64,000 nt of DNA from Stenocarpella maydis (lineage: Eukaryota > Ascomycota > Sordariomycetes > Diaporthales > Diaporthaceae): positions 142,988-206,987 of the forward strand of contig NQMI01000027.1 of assembly GCA_002270565.1 (NCBI GenBank). The letters are read 5' to 3'. Each line of letters starts with the position of its first letter. Position 1 is the first letter of the stretch. Below, piece after piece: positions 1-11,520 of the stretch. Below the pieces are notes generated by a model that was not told where the DNA came from, did no database searches, and saw only the letters and a list, made by a program, of their open reading frames with translations. The translations under genes were made by a program, and so were the position numbers.

Positions 1-942
1 ACGCTGCATATAGGTCCGCCTTGTGCTAGTTGTTGATTGATGCTCCGTACCATACACCTAGGTACTCTTGTGAAAAATCGACGGCCCAGAAACTGACTCA
101 TCCCAATGCTGACAGAGGTCGGTCAAGGAATATCCACGCTTCCTACATTTCGTGTTTCGTTATGGGGCTCATATTTTAACTGCATCTCGTCCAGAGCCTT
201 TCGGCTGAGGATTTATCATGCCATCAGCAGGGGCCCTGGTGTGTTTTTCCGGCGCATAGGACTTCCCATTCTCAGTATTTGCTCATTCTGCTACCCAGAC
301 ATTACACTTAACCTGGGTAGATGCGCCGTTGTCAGTCTCAATTGCATCAGTTGAGAACTGCAACACCTGAATCTGATGCGTCCGAGACTCTGGGTTATAC
401 TTCTGGGTCAGCTTTCCTTCATCACAGTCACTCAGTCAGTCATGTAGCAAAGTGTCATTCCCATAGACGAAATTCAAGAATCTAAGCATCTTCTTTCTAC
501 TACCCCAATCACTGACCAAAGTGTGAGGTGGGATATCCCAAGACTCGGCACACTTGTTGAGGCAGGGTTCCAAGATGCCCACGGGTACCCAGGTAGACAC
601 AGCACAACAGCAACTTCTTCACCAAGACAAGATTGAAATGGACCCTTGCCGTGCCATTTGCTTTCAAAGTAGGTGTACGGTAGAGAATAGGTCGCAAATG
701 GAATGCTTTTTATTGGTCCCTAGGTACTGTGCCACTTCAGATCCAAATTGGTTCGTACACATCATGCATCGGTCTAACAGGCCCAGATTGAGCTAGGTAA
801 ATTGGTCCACATGCTCGGCACTCCATCCACCGAGGTCCCTGATATCACCGCCGAGGCCCGCGCATTATATCTCACTGCAACTCACAGTCGCCCTACGCAC
901 ATTTCCCACTGCGCGACCGCGGGAAATATACCGTATCCAAAC
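1..942. other. intergenic, nothing supported
   Basis: Only short open frames without recognisable motifs are seen. Several CCTAGGTA-type motifs (near 57-64 and 718-725) of the kind scattered through this window's intergenic DNA are present. The last part is the likely promoter of the glutathione transferase gene. Confidence 0.5.
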
Positions 943-1772
943 ATGAAGATTACACTCTATGTCGATGTTGTTTCTCCCTTTGCTTATATAGCCTACCACA
1001 TCCTCAGGGTGCGTTGCAGCCGTCCGAGGCAGCGTGCTGCGGAACCCCTCTTATTAGCCACCTCTGTGCTAACACGCGTCACAGCACGATCCCGTCTTCA
1101 AGGGCTGCCAGATAACTTACATACCAATCTTTCTCGGCGGTCTCATGAACAAGACTGGAAACACCCCTCCCATTAAGATCAAAAGTATGACGCTCCTCAC
1201 CCCTGCGCGGCAGAGGTTGCTCAAGCACCTGAAGCGGAGATGCACCCTGCTGACCGCCTCGGTGCCACCCAGACAAGGACAAGTGGATCAACGACGAGCG
1301 CCTCCGATGGGCACGGTACTTCAACGTCCCCATGGTGGCTGACGTCCCCGCCGGCTTCCCGGCCAACACGCTCCACGTGATGCGGGCCATCTGCGCCGTC
1401 GGCCACCTCGGCGGCAGCGGCGGCCAGCAGGCCACGGTTCGGGCCCTCGACGCCTTCTTCGACGCCTACTGGGTCCGGAGCCGCGACATCACCGACAGGG
1501 ACGTCATCGCCGGCGTGCTCAGGGGCGCCGGGTGCGCCGCGGAGGACCTCGCCGCGGTGTCGGAGCTCGCGGCCGGCGGCGCCAGGGGGATGCTCGCCGA
1601 GAACACGGACCGCGCCTTCGCGGACGGGGCGTTCGGGCTGCCCTGGTTCGCCTGCGAGAACGGCCGCGGGGAGAGGCAGGGCTTCTGGGGGGTGGACCAC
1701 CTCGGCGCCATGGTGGACTTCCTGGGGCTGCAGAAGCCGGCTGGCCGGGACGGGTGGAGGGCGATGCTTTGA
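943..1772 (+). CDS. kappa-class glutathione S-transferase / DSBA-like thioredoxin-fold protein
   Basis: Exons 943-1008, 1085-1184 and 1273-1772 join in frame to a protein of about 221 residues, the usual GSTK length. The start MKITLYVDVVSPFAY is the classic beta1 strand plus SP(F/Y) active-site loop of GST kappa and 2-hydroxychromene-2-carboxylate isomerases. Exon 2 gives FKGCQITYIPIFLGGLMNKT and exon 3 begins DKWINDERLRWARYFNVPM, a motif typical of the fungal family. The C-terminal half holds the helical insert and the PWFACENG and FWGVDHL motifs before the end. Known family role: glutathione conjugation or peroxidase-type detoxification in mitochondria or peroxisomes. Introns use GTGCGT...CAG and GTATGA...CAG. 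No obvious SKL-type peroxisomal signal (it ends WRAML). The substrate is not deducible. Confidence 0.85.
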
Positions 1773-3708
1773 TCCGGGGAGTCAGAGGGTCGCACCACAT
1801 GGAGATCTAAATGTGATTTGTGACCGCTTCTCGGACTCAAGATTGATACAACGTTATAGTTGCCCTCTGTTTACCATGGTGTATATCTCTGCCTGCGGGC
1901 ATTCTTAACCAGAGCCCCTTCAGCCTCGGATCGCCTCCGCCGGATTGATTATTGAACCCCCGAATCAATATCCTCGGGTTGTCGCTCTTCGCTTCTGCGC
2001 AGAGTGTTTTGATCAGCATTGATTCTGGATCCTACATCATAGTTCTAGGAGACTTGTTTTCCGAACATTACTCACGGTCCAAAACTCGCTTTGCCTCTTC
2101 CAGTTGTTCCGGCATCTCCACAACGTTATGCATGTGGATCAAGTTCGACTCGAGTGGTCTCCCTCTTAGGCGCCATGGTCTCTTAAATCCAGCGAATGGA
2201 AGGAAAAGGATTCCGCCCCAGGCAGCGAAAAGTACCTCATGCATCAGAAACAGGTGTTCTGAGGTCGCAGTTGAGTGCGCAGCATGCTGTGTAAGTGGCT
2301 GTCCGGCCCTGACAAGAGCAATGTTGTTCATCTCGGTGGCGGAACATGCCTAGCATTTCTTCAATAATGACAGTTAGGGAGAGCTCGGCCATAGAATGCA
2401 CATGGAAGACGCGGAATTGGAAAACAATGAAGATGCTCTGGCCACATACCTCGCTCAAATGCTCAGTGTTGCCTTGGCAGAATCAGTTCATCACGTCCAA
2501 GGAAATATCCTTTGACGAAAATGAAGGTGGATCCAGTCGAATTCATACTGTTTCAGAAAGGAAAGAAGTAGGAAACTCTGTCCAGTGATAGATGCTCTTC
2601 AAGTCACCTGGCGTAGGTGGCCGTCCAGAATCTGTCGATCCGTATGTACAGTATCAAGAGAATGGGTCTGTGGGCGCGGTCACAGGAGCTCTCGCGGGTG
2701 TCTCTGCGGCACAGCAGATTGGAGTCGGATAGTAACTAATGCTCTCAATTCTTGGCCGAGGCCACATGGTTACATTGAGGGCGTAGTTAGTGTTGATTGG
2801 AGACCGTGGTACCTATGACCACACTTGCGAGCACTCTAATAGAGGACACAAGCATCCCCGATTGAAGACGCTCGACACATTTCGCTGTGGAGAAAAGCCC
2901 TTCAGTGAGATACGGCGATGGATATAACCAGTTGAGACGGTTTGTTTTGCCTTCTGCCGCGTCTTCCGAAATAACCAGCATTGACGAGGTATAATATCAT
3001 CGAGAATTTCGAGCAAAGACGACAGAAGTCCATCCTCTTGATAAATCTTATAGCTGGCCATGCAGTAGTCGCTTACAATTGGATGTTTACCAACTATTAT
3101 TGGATCTGTTGGGTGGCGTGTAAAGGCCGGATGATGGAGGACATTACAAGAGTTTGGGTGTGGGTCAGAAGCCCGAGTCCAACGGCTTACACAGAGTGAA
3201 CATCAACTTGATACCTTTGTAAACTGTATTTGGATGTACGTCTCCGTCTCGTGATGAGCCAAAGCTATCAAAAGCCAGGTAGCGGCGGTCGGAACCAGGA
3301 CAGCCACGACCAAGACAGCGCTGTCCAATAGATTGATCCTGAAAAGACACGCGTGTGCCACTGTCCAAAGCAACTATGCGTCACCTTCATCGCCAAGGGC
3401 CCACCCCGCAGTACATTTTGACAGAAGACCTCAACAGAGCCACTTCCAATTTTCCAGAGCAATTCAAAACATCTCTAGACCAAATCACACATCCCATTTC
3501 CTTATCCCTGAGCCGCCAGATGCCACGCCCAAAACGCCATAGAGGATATCTCTCACAACACGCCAGAAGTATTGGAAGGGTGAGAAGGCCGCAGGAAGAT
3601 ATGCATAGTATCATACAATGACCCAGTACAGCCCCGGTTGGAAGGAGAGGAAAGAAAAAGAATAACGCCTGTCGTCTTCCGACTGTGACTTTATCGGAAG
3701 CAACGCTT
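1773..3708. other. intergenic with two very short open frames
   Basis: No gene is recognised. Two ATG-started plus-strand frames look somewhat protein-like: 2402-2515 (37 codons, starting MEDAELENNEDALATYLAQM) and 2592-2732 (46 codons, with PESVDPYVQYQENGSVGAVT). They are too short to name and no splice pair joins them convincingly. They could be exons of a small unannotated gene or a relic. The segment next to 3708 is the 3' flank of NOP58. Confidence 0.3.
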
Positions 3709-5789
3709 CTATGCGTCTGCCTTCTTCTTCTTCTTCTTAGGCTTTTCCTCTCCGCCCGCATCGGCCTTGCGCTTCTTCTTGGTCGATCCGTCGGAATCAG
3801 CCTTCTCCTCGGCCTTCTTGAGCTTCTTGAGCTCCTTCTTGGAGAGCACCTTGGGTGTGCCGTCCTCGGCGAGCTCGACATCGCCGCGCTCATACTTGCG
3901 CTTGAACTTGGACACCGAGATGCCAGCAGCCTCGGCGTACTTCTCGAAGTCTGCTTCCGACAGGGTCTTCGCCTTGACTGGGGCTGCTATAAGAGTCAGC
4001 TGATGATTGCAGGCCGGACAGATCGGCATTGCGACCAATTCTTCTGGATGTCCCCTCGCGTCGCCGTCAAGGATAGGGTAGAGTAAGGGGAGCGGGGTTG
4101 AGTTACGTACCTTCAGCTCCGTTTTGAGCAGGAGCATCTGCCATCTCCTCGTCTGAGACTTCTTGGATCAGAGGCTTCTCCTTCTTTGACTTGTCCTTTT
4201 TATCCTTCTTGTCCTTCTTCTCCTTCTTGCCTGCATCACTCCCAGCAATCCCAACTGATGCAAACTCAGCCTCAAGGCCATCAGCGTCGGCGTTGTACTT
4301 CTTGGCCTCCTTGACATCCCACTTGGATGGTTGAGCGGCAGCCTGTCCGTTGGGACCCACAGAAATACCCTTGGCAACCAGTGGCTTTCCTTCCAGCATC
4401 CGCAGGTTGTTCTCGACCTTCGCTCGGGCGGCAGCGCCAAATGACGCGCGCTCATCCTCATCGATCTCGTTACCCTCCTCATCTACCCATTCGGTGAGAG
4501 CATCCGTGCGGATACCAAGGGCAGTCTTGGCAGCGAGTTGACGGGCAATCTTGCCCTTGTTCTTGCCTGTGGCTTGACCGACCAGGGAGGAGTGGTAGAT
4601 CAGACCGTACTTGGGTGTGGCATGCTTCGTCTTCAGAGCACGGAACAGGGCCTTCTCGGCACCGAGGATCTGGATGGTGGAACCAGGGTTCTTTGCCAGG
4701 CTCATGAGGGAGCCGGCGTGGGCAATGAGACGTGCGCCGACAAGAGTTCCTACAAGCTCCGTCAAGTTGGGAGCAATGGCCTTCATTCTGGACTCGAGGT
4801 AGCTAGACAGCTGTGCGCGAACCTCGGTGTAGCGGACGACATGGTCCGCCAGCATTGTGATGTTTAACAGATCTTCCTCGCTGATCTCGGTACCCATACT
4901 GACTTCCGCAGCAGCCTTGACAGCGGTCTCAATCTCCTCGGGGAGGATGTCGGAGAGGTCAGTGTTGGCTGTGTTGGTACGCATGCCGACTGCGAGGATG
5001 ACTCGGGCATAGGCGAGGTTGTCGTTCAGGATCTTTCCCAGCTCGGGGAAGTGCCATCCGTACCACTCCTTGACCCGCATGGCATATGTGTTGAGCTCCT
5101 TGTCGAGGTCGTCAAGCAGAGAGATGGCCTGGACGATCATGACATCGACCTTGTCTGGCGAAAACCGCAGCTTGTGCCGGGACAGCGAATGTGACAGGCC
5201 AAGGGCGAGACTCCTCAGGTTTTCAGACTCCAGACCGGGGATGAGGTCGGTGAGATGTGCGCGGATGTTACGGTAGAGGTCGTGGGTGGAGGAGTCTGCG
5301 ACGGGGGTGATGTTGAATTGGGGAAGCTTGTTGATGGCGGTTCCCAGCTTGGCATCTGAAACGACGAGCGAGGCCTTCTTCTCGTCCTTGATGGACTCGA
5401 GTAGCTTGGTCAGAAGGGGCGTGACCTTGCCCTCAACGAGGCCAGCCACTTCCTCAAGACCGGTGGCGGCATTGTCCCATTTTACAATCTCCTTGAGCTT
5501 CAGCCTATAGATTTGTTAGGCCATCCGTTCTCGTGGGGCTCATGGCCTGAACAGAGGACGGAAAGAATTGCACGTACTCATTGTTGATCTGTTCGGCAGT
5601 TCGGAGACGGGAGTCGAGCTCGCTGTCGTCCAGCAACTTCTTGTCCTTGGCCTTGAACAAAGCGTAGCTATTTGCGTCCAAGTCAGCAATTCATGGTTCG
5701 ATGGTAGTAATAATCGCATTGCGCCCGTTCGCACGAGATTCCGGTGCAGCTTACCCCACGCTCGTCTCAGAGAGAACGAAAAGAGGCAT
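3709..5789 (-). CDS. NOP58: nucleolar protein NOP58, core C/D-box snoRNP protein
   Basis: Four exons on the minus strand, 5755-5789, 5578-5667, 4111-5504 and 3709-3986, join in frame to about 598 residues, close to the known length of fungal Nop58. The protein starts [20 protein letters not shown] (NOP5NT domain). It continues with the NOSIC/coiled-coil region ([18 protein letters not shown]) and the Nop RNA-binding domain with the diagnostic [12 protein letters not shown] and [16 protein letters not shown] stretches. It ends in a lysine-rich KKD/KKE tail with a final KPKKKKKK cluster typical of nucleolar proteins. Known role: with Nop56, Snu13 and fibrillarin it forms box C/D snoRNPs that guide 2'-O-methylation and pre-rRNA processing. 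The last exon encodes only the charged tail. Confidence 0.96.
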
Positions 5790-6299
5790 TCTGAATAAAT
5801 TTAGAAAAGATAATTTTGCCTTTGCGCTTTCCTAAATATTGGCCTCCAAGGGGGGTTAGTAAGGCGCGCAAAGGCGGGTTGTGTGGTTGTCGAGGAGGAA
5901 GGGGTCGTGATGCCGAGCACAATGGAAAAAAAGTTGTTGCCCGAATTTTTTGCTTGAAGCTTGCTCATAGTGCTCTGGCTCTTCATGTGGGGTCAGCCAG
6001 TGAGGCCGGCTCGAGCAGTGAGCGCTAAGCCCGAAATAGCATGAAATATGTACGTACTCCGGCAAGCGCTTGCCCTCCAATCAGGAGCTACTTGGCGGCT
6101 CCTCAGCAGCAGCAGCAGCAGCATTAGCAGCAAGCCTCCAGGGTGCGCATCAGCCAGCCATCAGCAGCTGTGTACCAATCTTCCCGGGAGAAGTCGTCGT
6201 CACTGACCCGTGATCCTCAGAGGCTCCCTCAACACCCAGCTTTGTTCAACTAATCCCAGCTGCCCCCATCAACGACAACCACTGGCAGAGTCATTCAAA
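5790..6299. other. divergent promoter region between NOP58 and VMA6
   Basis: Head-to-head intergenic region of about 510 bp. It contains a CAG-repeat tract near 6107-6135 in the probable VMA6 5' leader. No TATA box is evident. Confidence 0.5.
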
Positions 6300-7578
6300 A
6301 TGGAGGGCCTATTCTTCAACGTCAACCATGGGTCAGCCAGCTATTCCCATCATTTCCAACGACGGCGACCGCCATGCTAACTGTCGAGATGTAGCTACCT
6401 CGAGGGCATTGTCCGAGGCTATCGGAATGGGCTGCTCACCAATTCCAACTACGGCAACATGACACAGTGTGAGAGCATAGATGGTTGGTCGCCCTCTTCT
6501 GTATCTGGTTCCGAGTTTATCTGCTCACGGTGTCTTCCCCCAGACCTCAAGCTCCAGCTCGGCCCAGCATACGGCGACTTCCTGTCCTCCCTGCCTCCAA
6601 ACCCTTCCACATCCAGTCTTGCCGCAAAGACAACGGACAAGCTTGTTTCAGAGTTTAAATACGTTCGAGCGAACGCAGTGGGGTCACTTGCTCGGTTCAT
6701 GGACTACCTGACGTACGCGTACATGATCGACAACGTAGCGCTTCTGATCACAGGAACACTGCACGAGAGGGACACGCGGGAGCTCCTGGACAGGTGCCAC
6801 CCCCTGGGCTGGTTCGAGACGATGCCGGTGCTCTGCGTTGCCACCAACATCGAGGAGCTCTACAACAGCGTGCTGATCGAGACTCCACTGGCGCCGTACT
6901 TCAAGGGGAGCCTGAGCCACCAGGACCTCGACGAGCTGAACATCGAGATTGTGCGGAATACCCTGTACAAGAACTACCTCGAGGACTTCTACAATTTCGT
7001 CAATACGCACCCTGACATGGCCGGCACGCCCACGGCCGAGGTCATGTCTGAGGTCCTCGAGTTCGAGGCGGACCGGAGAGCCATCAACATCACCCTCAAC
7101 TCGTTCGGCACCGAGCTGACAAAGGCGGACCGTAAGAAACTCTACCCCAGCTTCGGTCGGCTGTACCCCGAGGGCACGCTGATGCTGTCCCGTGCCGATG
7201 ACTTCGAGGGCGTGAGGCTGGCCGTAGAGGGCGTGCACGATTACAAGACCTTCTTTGATGCCGCTGGTCTTGGTGGTGGGCCGGCCGGCCCCGGGAACAT
7301 GGGCGGGGGCTCTGCATCCGACGGCCGGAGCCTGGAGGACATGTTTTACCAAAAGGAGATGGAGATATGCAAGGATGCTTTCACGAGACAATTCAGCTTT
7401 GGTATAGTATACGCGTGGCTGAAGCTGCGGGAGCAGGTGAGCTGCCGAATCGATCTCTGCAGTCTCGTTGTGAGTAGCTACTAATGTTTGATAGGAAATC
7501 CGGAACATCACATGGATTGCCGAATGCATAGCGCAGAACCAGAAGGAGCGCATCGGCAACTACATCAGCGTGTTCTAA
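6300..7578 (+). CDS. VMA6: V-type H+-ATPase subunit d (Vma6)
   Basis: Exons 6300-6331, 6395-6483, 6544-7436 and 7495-7578 join to 365 codons, slightly longer than the yeast protein. The N-terminus MEGLFFNVNHGYLEGIVRGY is the hallmark of V-ATPase subunit d/AC39. Further signatures are LKLQLGPAYGDFLS, FMDYLTYAYMIDNVALLITG, HPLGWFETM and the C-terminal EIRNITWIAECIAQNQKERI followed by NYISVF. Known role: a cytoplasmic subunit of the V0 sector that couples the rotor to V1 in vacuolar and endosomal acidification. A Gly-rich insert (GLGGGPAGPGNMGGGSA) near residue 300 is a typical fungal expansion. It is transcribed away from NOP58. Confidence 0.96.
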
Positions 7579-7802
7579 AGAGCAACGGAGATAGCATCGA
7601 TTCCCACCTCATGTAGAGTATGGAAGAGACATTGATTGAGGTCTGTTGCGGTTGATTTGATTACATAGGCTGGCATACCATGGAAGGCGCAACGAGGTTC
7701 AAAGCAGGGTCGGGTTTGCAACAAGTTGTTGGTCACTCACGACTGTATTGTACAGAATTTACTCTTTTTTTTTATGTTCTTCACTACTGCTCTAGCATGC
7801 GG

Positions 7803-8973
7803 CTACCTGAGCTCAATCTGATTCTTGTAAGTCGCGGGCGACAGGCCCAGCGTCTCGATCATGTGTTCCCACCGGCCGCTTCCCCTCTCCCTCCTCTCCA
7901 TATACTTGAGCAGCTTCTGCCTCCTGTGCAGCAGAAGCCGCAGGTTCTTCTTGTTGTGCTTGTCCTTGTTGCCCTTCTTGCCCGCGTACATGGCGGCCAG
8001 CACGCGGATCTTAGCCGTCAGGATGGCGATCTGCACCTCCGAGGACCCCGTGTCCGGGCCACCGCGGACCTTCTCGACCCGCTCCGCCTGGCCGGCGACC
8101 AGGGGCTTCTGGCGCAGCTTGGCGTCCGTCTCGTGGCGGCCAAACGTCTCGATGATGCGCCGGATGTTGGCATGCCGCCTGTCCTTGCTGCTGGCGTTGT
8201 CGAGCGTCGTGATTCGCTTCAGGGCCTCGACGGCGCGGCGGTGCCTCTCCTCGTGCTGCTGCTTGGTGTCCCTGTCGACGACCTCGCTGTAGTACACCGA
8301 GCTGATGTCGCCGTCGACTGGCGCGGTGAGCTCGTAGGACTCGGCGATGGCCTCGTCGAGCTCCTGCTTTGTGAGCTGGTAGTTGAGGATGTGCTCAGAC
8401 GTGGGCAGGGGGTGCGGCTCCTCCAGCGAGTTCCCGTCGTCGTCCCGCCTGACCTGGGACTGGGGCGACTGGCCGGCGCTGTCAAAGGACTCGACGAAGG
8501 GCGTCACGAGGCCTTTTACTGGGTCGCCCCACGCCTGGTCGCGCGCGACTTTGAGCTGCTCCTGTCGCTTAAGGTTGCGGTTCTTGCGCTGTTGGGCTTG
8601 TTGCCACCGGTAGGGGTCGAGCTTCTCCCTCCGGAGGGCATCCTTCTCTTTTTGAGTGAGGGCGGTCCTCTCCTGGCTGAGGGTGGCCTTCTGGACGAGG
8701 GGCTGGAGGGAGGGTGCGACTTGGCGGGATGCTGTCGCTGGCCGGAGACATACTGCGAGGGGTGTCAGCCAAGGGTACTCTACAACCAGATATCGTATAC
8801 AGGGCAAGGCTGCAGGAAGCCCATGGATCTCTGCTCCAGCGACGTGGTCACCTATTGGCACCCAATGACATCCAATGGGAGTCGGGATCCAGACGATGAT
8901 AAGGGAAATGATTCTGAAATTGCATACACGTCAGGCTCTGGAGCCCCGAGCGGCCTGGTATTCTGGGCGGCAT
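7803..8973 (-). CDS. mitochondrial small-subunit ribosomal protein uS15m
   Basis: Two exons on the minus strand, 8928-8973 and 7803-8752, give 331 residues. The short first exon (MPPRIPGRSGLQSLT) plus the start of exon 2 (LCLRPATASRQV) form an Arg/Ser-rich mitochondrial presequence. The C-terminal third is a clear S15 domain: DTGSSEVQIAILTAKIRVLA, then KDKHNKKNLRLLLHRRQKLL, then YMERRERGSGRWEHMIETLG. Central region: KRQEQLKVARDQAWGDPVKGLVTPFVESFD, shown here as a charged linker typical of fungal homologs of yeast MRPS28. Donor GTATGC and acceptor CGCAG; the alternative donor two bases upstream would put the rest out of frame. It shares a 462-bp divergent promoter with RPS0. Confidence 0.92.
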
Positions 8974-9435
8974 GGTGGGCTGGCCACGATCATGTGGACA
9001 GCTTTTGTGACGGCAGTGCTGGCTCGTCGCCTCGCGGCCGCCGTCAAAATTTCCGGGGACGCGGCTGCTGCTTGAGCTCAACCCGGCTGGGCTTGCTGGG
9101 CTGCCGGGCTGCTGGACTTCTCGCTTATCGCTTGCGGCTAGCGCGATTGAATACACAGTACTAGGTAATGAATGCATCAGCCACCACCGCCACAGATCGG
9201 TACGAGGGTACCTGCCGCCCGCCCGAACTTTTTGCACCCTAGCGGAGCAGCGCGCGGTCCACAACTTTTTTCTTGGTGCGCACCTGCAAAATCGACCTCG
9301 TCGTGGCGCAGCTGCACAAAACATCTCCTGCAGAGCGCCTCAACCTCGCGAAGTTCAACCTCCCACCTCGAGCACCACTGCATTGCATTGCCGAACTTCG
9401 CGACGACAACCTTCTCCGCCTCACCAACCGCAATC
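8974..9435. promoter_or_regulatory. bidirectional promoter of uS15m and RPS0
   Basis: 462 bp between two head-to-head start codons, one for a mitochondrial and one for a cytosolic ribosomal protein. It contains pyrimidine-rich stretches just upstream of RPS0 (CAACCTTCTCCGCCTCACC type), usual for fungal ribosomal protein genes. No specific factor site is claimed. Confidence 0.55.
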
Positions 9436-10581
9436 ATGGCGCCCGCTAACCTGCCCAGTGTTTTCAACGCCACCAGCCAGGACATTGAGATGCTCCTGGC
9501 CGCCCAGGCCCACCTCGGCTCCAAGAACTTGCAGGTTCACATGAACTCGTACCTGTGGAAGACTCGGTATGTTCTCACTCTGCTCTTGCGGTGGTGCCTG
9601 CAGGAGGAACCACTTGTCATGTATGACTTCAATTGCTAACCGCCTCGTGACAGTGCTGATGGTGTCAACGTCATCAACGTCGGCAAGACCTGGTAAGTTT
9701 GACCCGGCAACGACGATGGGCAGCGATCCCCCCAACCAACCAACGCGACGATCGATCTCCACGAGGGGAGGATGAGGAAGATTATCGGAATTGGCGGTTT
9801 TCTAAACAAACCCTCTCACAGGGAGAAGATCGTCCTGGCTGCCCGTATCATTGCCGCCGTCGACAACCCCTCGGACGTCTGTGTCATATCTGCCCGTCCC
9901 TACGGTCAGCGTGCCGTCCTCAAGTTCGCCGCCCACACCGGCGCCCAGGCCATTGCCGGTCGTTTCACCCCCGGTTCCTTCACCAACTACATCACCCGTT
10001 CCTTCAAGGAGCCCCGTCTAATCGTCGTCACCGACCCTCGCACCGACGCCCAGGCCATCAAGGAGGCTTCCTACGTCAACATCCCGGTCATCGCCCTCTG
10101 CGACACCGACTCCCCCACCGAGTTCGTCGACGTTGCCATCCCAACCAACAACAAGGGTCGTCACGCCATCGGCTGCGTCTGGTGGATGCTCGCCCGTGAG
10201 GTCCTCCGCCTGCGTGGCACTATCTACAACCGCGAGACCCCCTGGGACGTCATGGTCGATCTCTACTTCTGTATGTCATGCCCCTCGCGGACTGTTCTGG
10301 ACCCATGGTCTTGCCAGTCATGCTAACGTTTCACAGACCGTGACCCCGAGGCCGAGGCCGAGGAGAAGGTCGAGGAGGACAAGCTCGCCGGCGCCGACGA
10401 GGTTGGCCCTGCCGCCATCGAGGCCGGTGCCTTCTCCGCCGGTGCTGACTGGGAGGCTCCTCCTGCCGGTGCCACTGGCGAGTGGAGCGCTGACCCCGCT
10501 GCCGCCAGCTGGGACGCCGCTGCTCCTGCCACTGCGACCGAGTGGGGTGCCGAGCCTGCTAAGGAGGCCAGCCAGTGGTAG
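9436..10581 (+). CDS. RPS0: 40S ribosomal protein S0 (uS2)
   Basis: Exons 9436-9566, 9654-9692, 9822-10270 and 10337-10581 join to 287 residues. Landmarks are [36 protein letters not shown], the tiny second exon [13 protein letters not shown], then [47 protein letters not shown], the Asp/Thr-rich [20 protein letters not shown], and an acidic C-terminus with repeated (S/E)W motifs ending ASQW. This is the universal uS2 fold with the eukaryotic laminin-receptor-type tail. Known role: assembly and stability of the 40S subunit near the mRNA exit. The four-exon layout and 39-nt second exon match other Pezizomycotina. Codon bias is very strong (C-ending), as expected for high expression. Confidence 0.96.
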
Positions 10582-11520
10582 GAATCTGCACAGGCCGACC
10601 AGGGATCGCACAACACCAACGGATGGTAGACTGGCGCGAGTACTTTCTGGCATGATTGGCATTGCTCGACGGGTTCTGAGCCAGACGACATCCGGGGCTA
10701 GGGTCGACCTGTTCTTGCACCGCTAAGGGAAAGAAGCCTGATTCGGACACCAGAGTGCCCGGAGATGGAGAAAGCCCGGTGTGCTCAGGTCTAAGAAGTG
10801 GACTTAATCGTTATTTCGCTCTCGCCCTCGGGTCCAGTCCTGGTGCTAACACGAGGCCAAGATGAGATTAGACAAAAAGGATAGGAAAAGGCACGAAAGC
10901 CAATGCGATACCTCGAAAACCGTAATACTCATGATCCCTTTCTCATTGTGCTTGATTTGAAAGGTCAGATTCCACAGTGTAATCATGATGCGCTAGTTCC
11001 CCCGGGTTCTTTCAACTATCTCCTGCCCACTGGTTCGCCGCATGAGGTCTCGGGAGCCCACTACCCATTCATCGTTCAGCTGGCCGAGCCGTTTACTCAC
11101 CGCGTAACAAGCACTTTCAGCCGCTTTCGCCTCGAGTCTTTGCGTATGGGCTCACATGGCACGTGTGACTACCCGCTGCCTGATGCTTGGAATAATGTCC
11201 CGTACGACCGAGCCAATGGTGAATTCAGTGCCCGCGATATCGGATCCGTGAAGATGGGGCTATGAGCCAGTGGGTCTTTGATAGCGGCCTCTGCCTTAAA
11301 ACGAGTTTGGTGGTGAGTTGGGGCCAAAAGGCGGGGGGTGTCAAGCTGATCATCTCAATATTAGAGTTATGTCTTGCTTTTTGTGTCATTCAAATGCTGG
11401 GTATATACATCATTACGCACTGCTTCCTTCAGTCCTGCCAGCAACTACTGTCAGGAACTCAGAGCCTATTCGGTCCCTTTGCTGTTATGCCAACCAAGTC
11501 GTCTCCCGAGGTGAATATGT
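10582..11520. other. RPS0 3' flank and intergenic region with one doubtful ORF
   Basis: The first roughly 250 bp should be the RPS0 3' UTR. An ATG-started plus-strand frame at 10903-11265 (120 codons) has no recognisable domain; it includes DYPLPDAWNNVPYDRANGEF. It may be a small unknown gene or chance. Confidence 0.3.
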
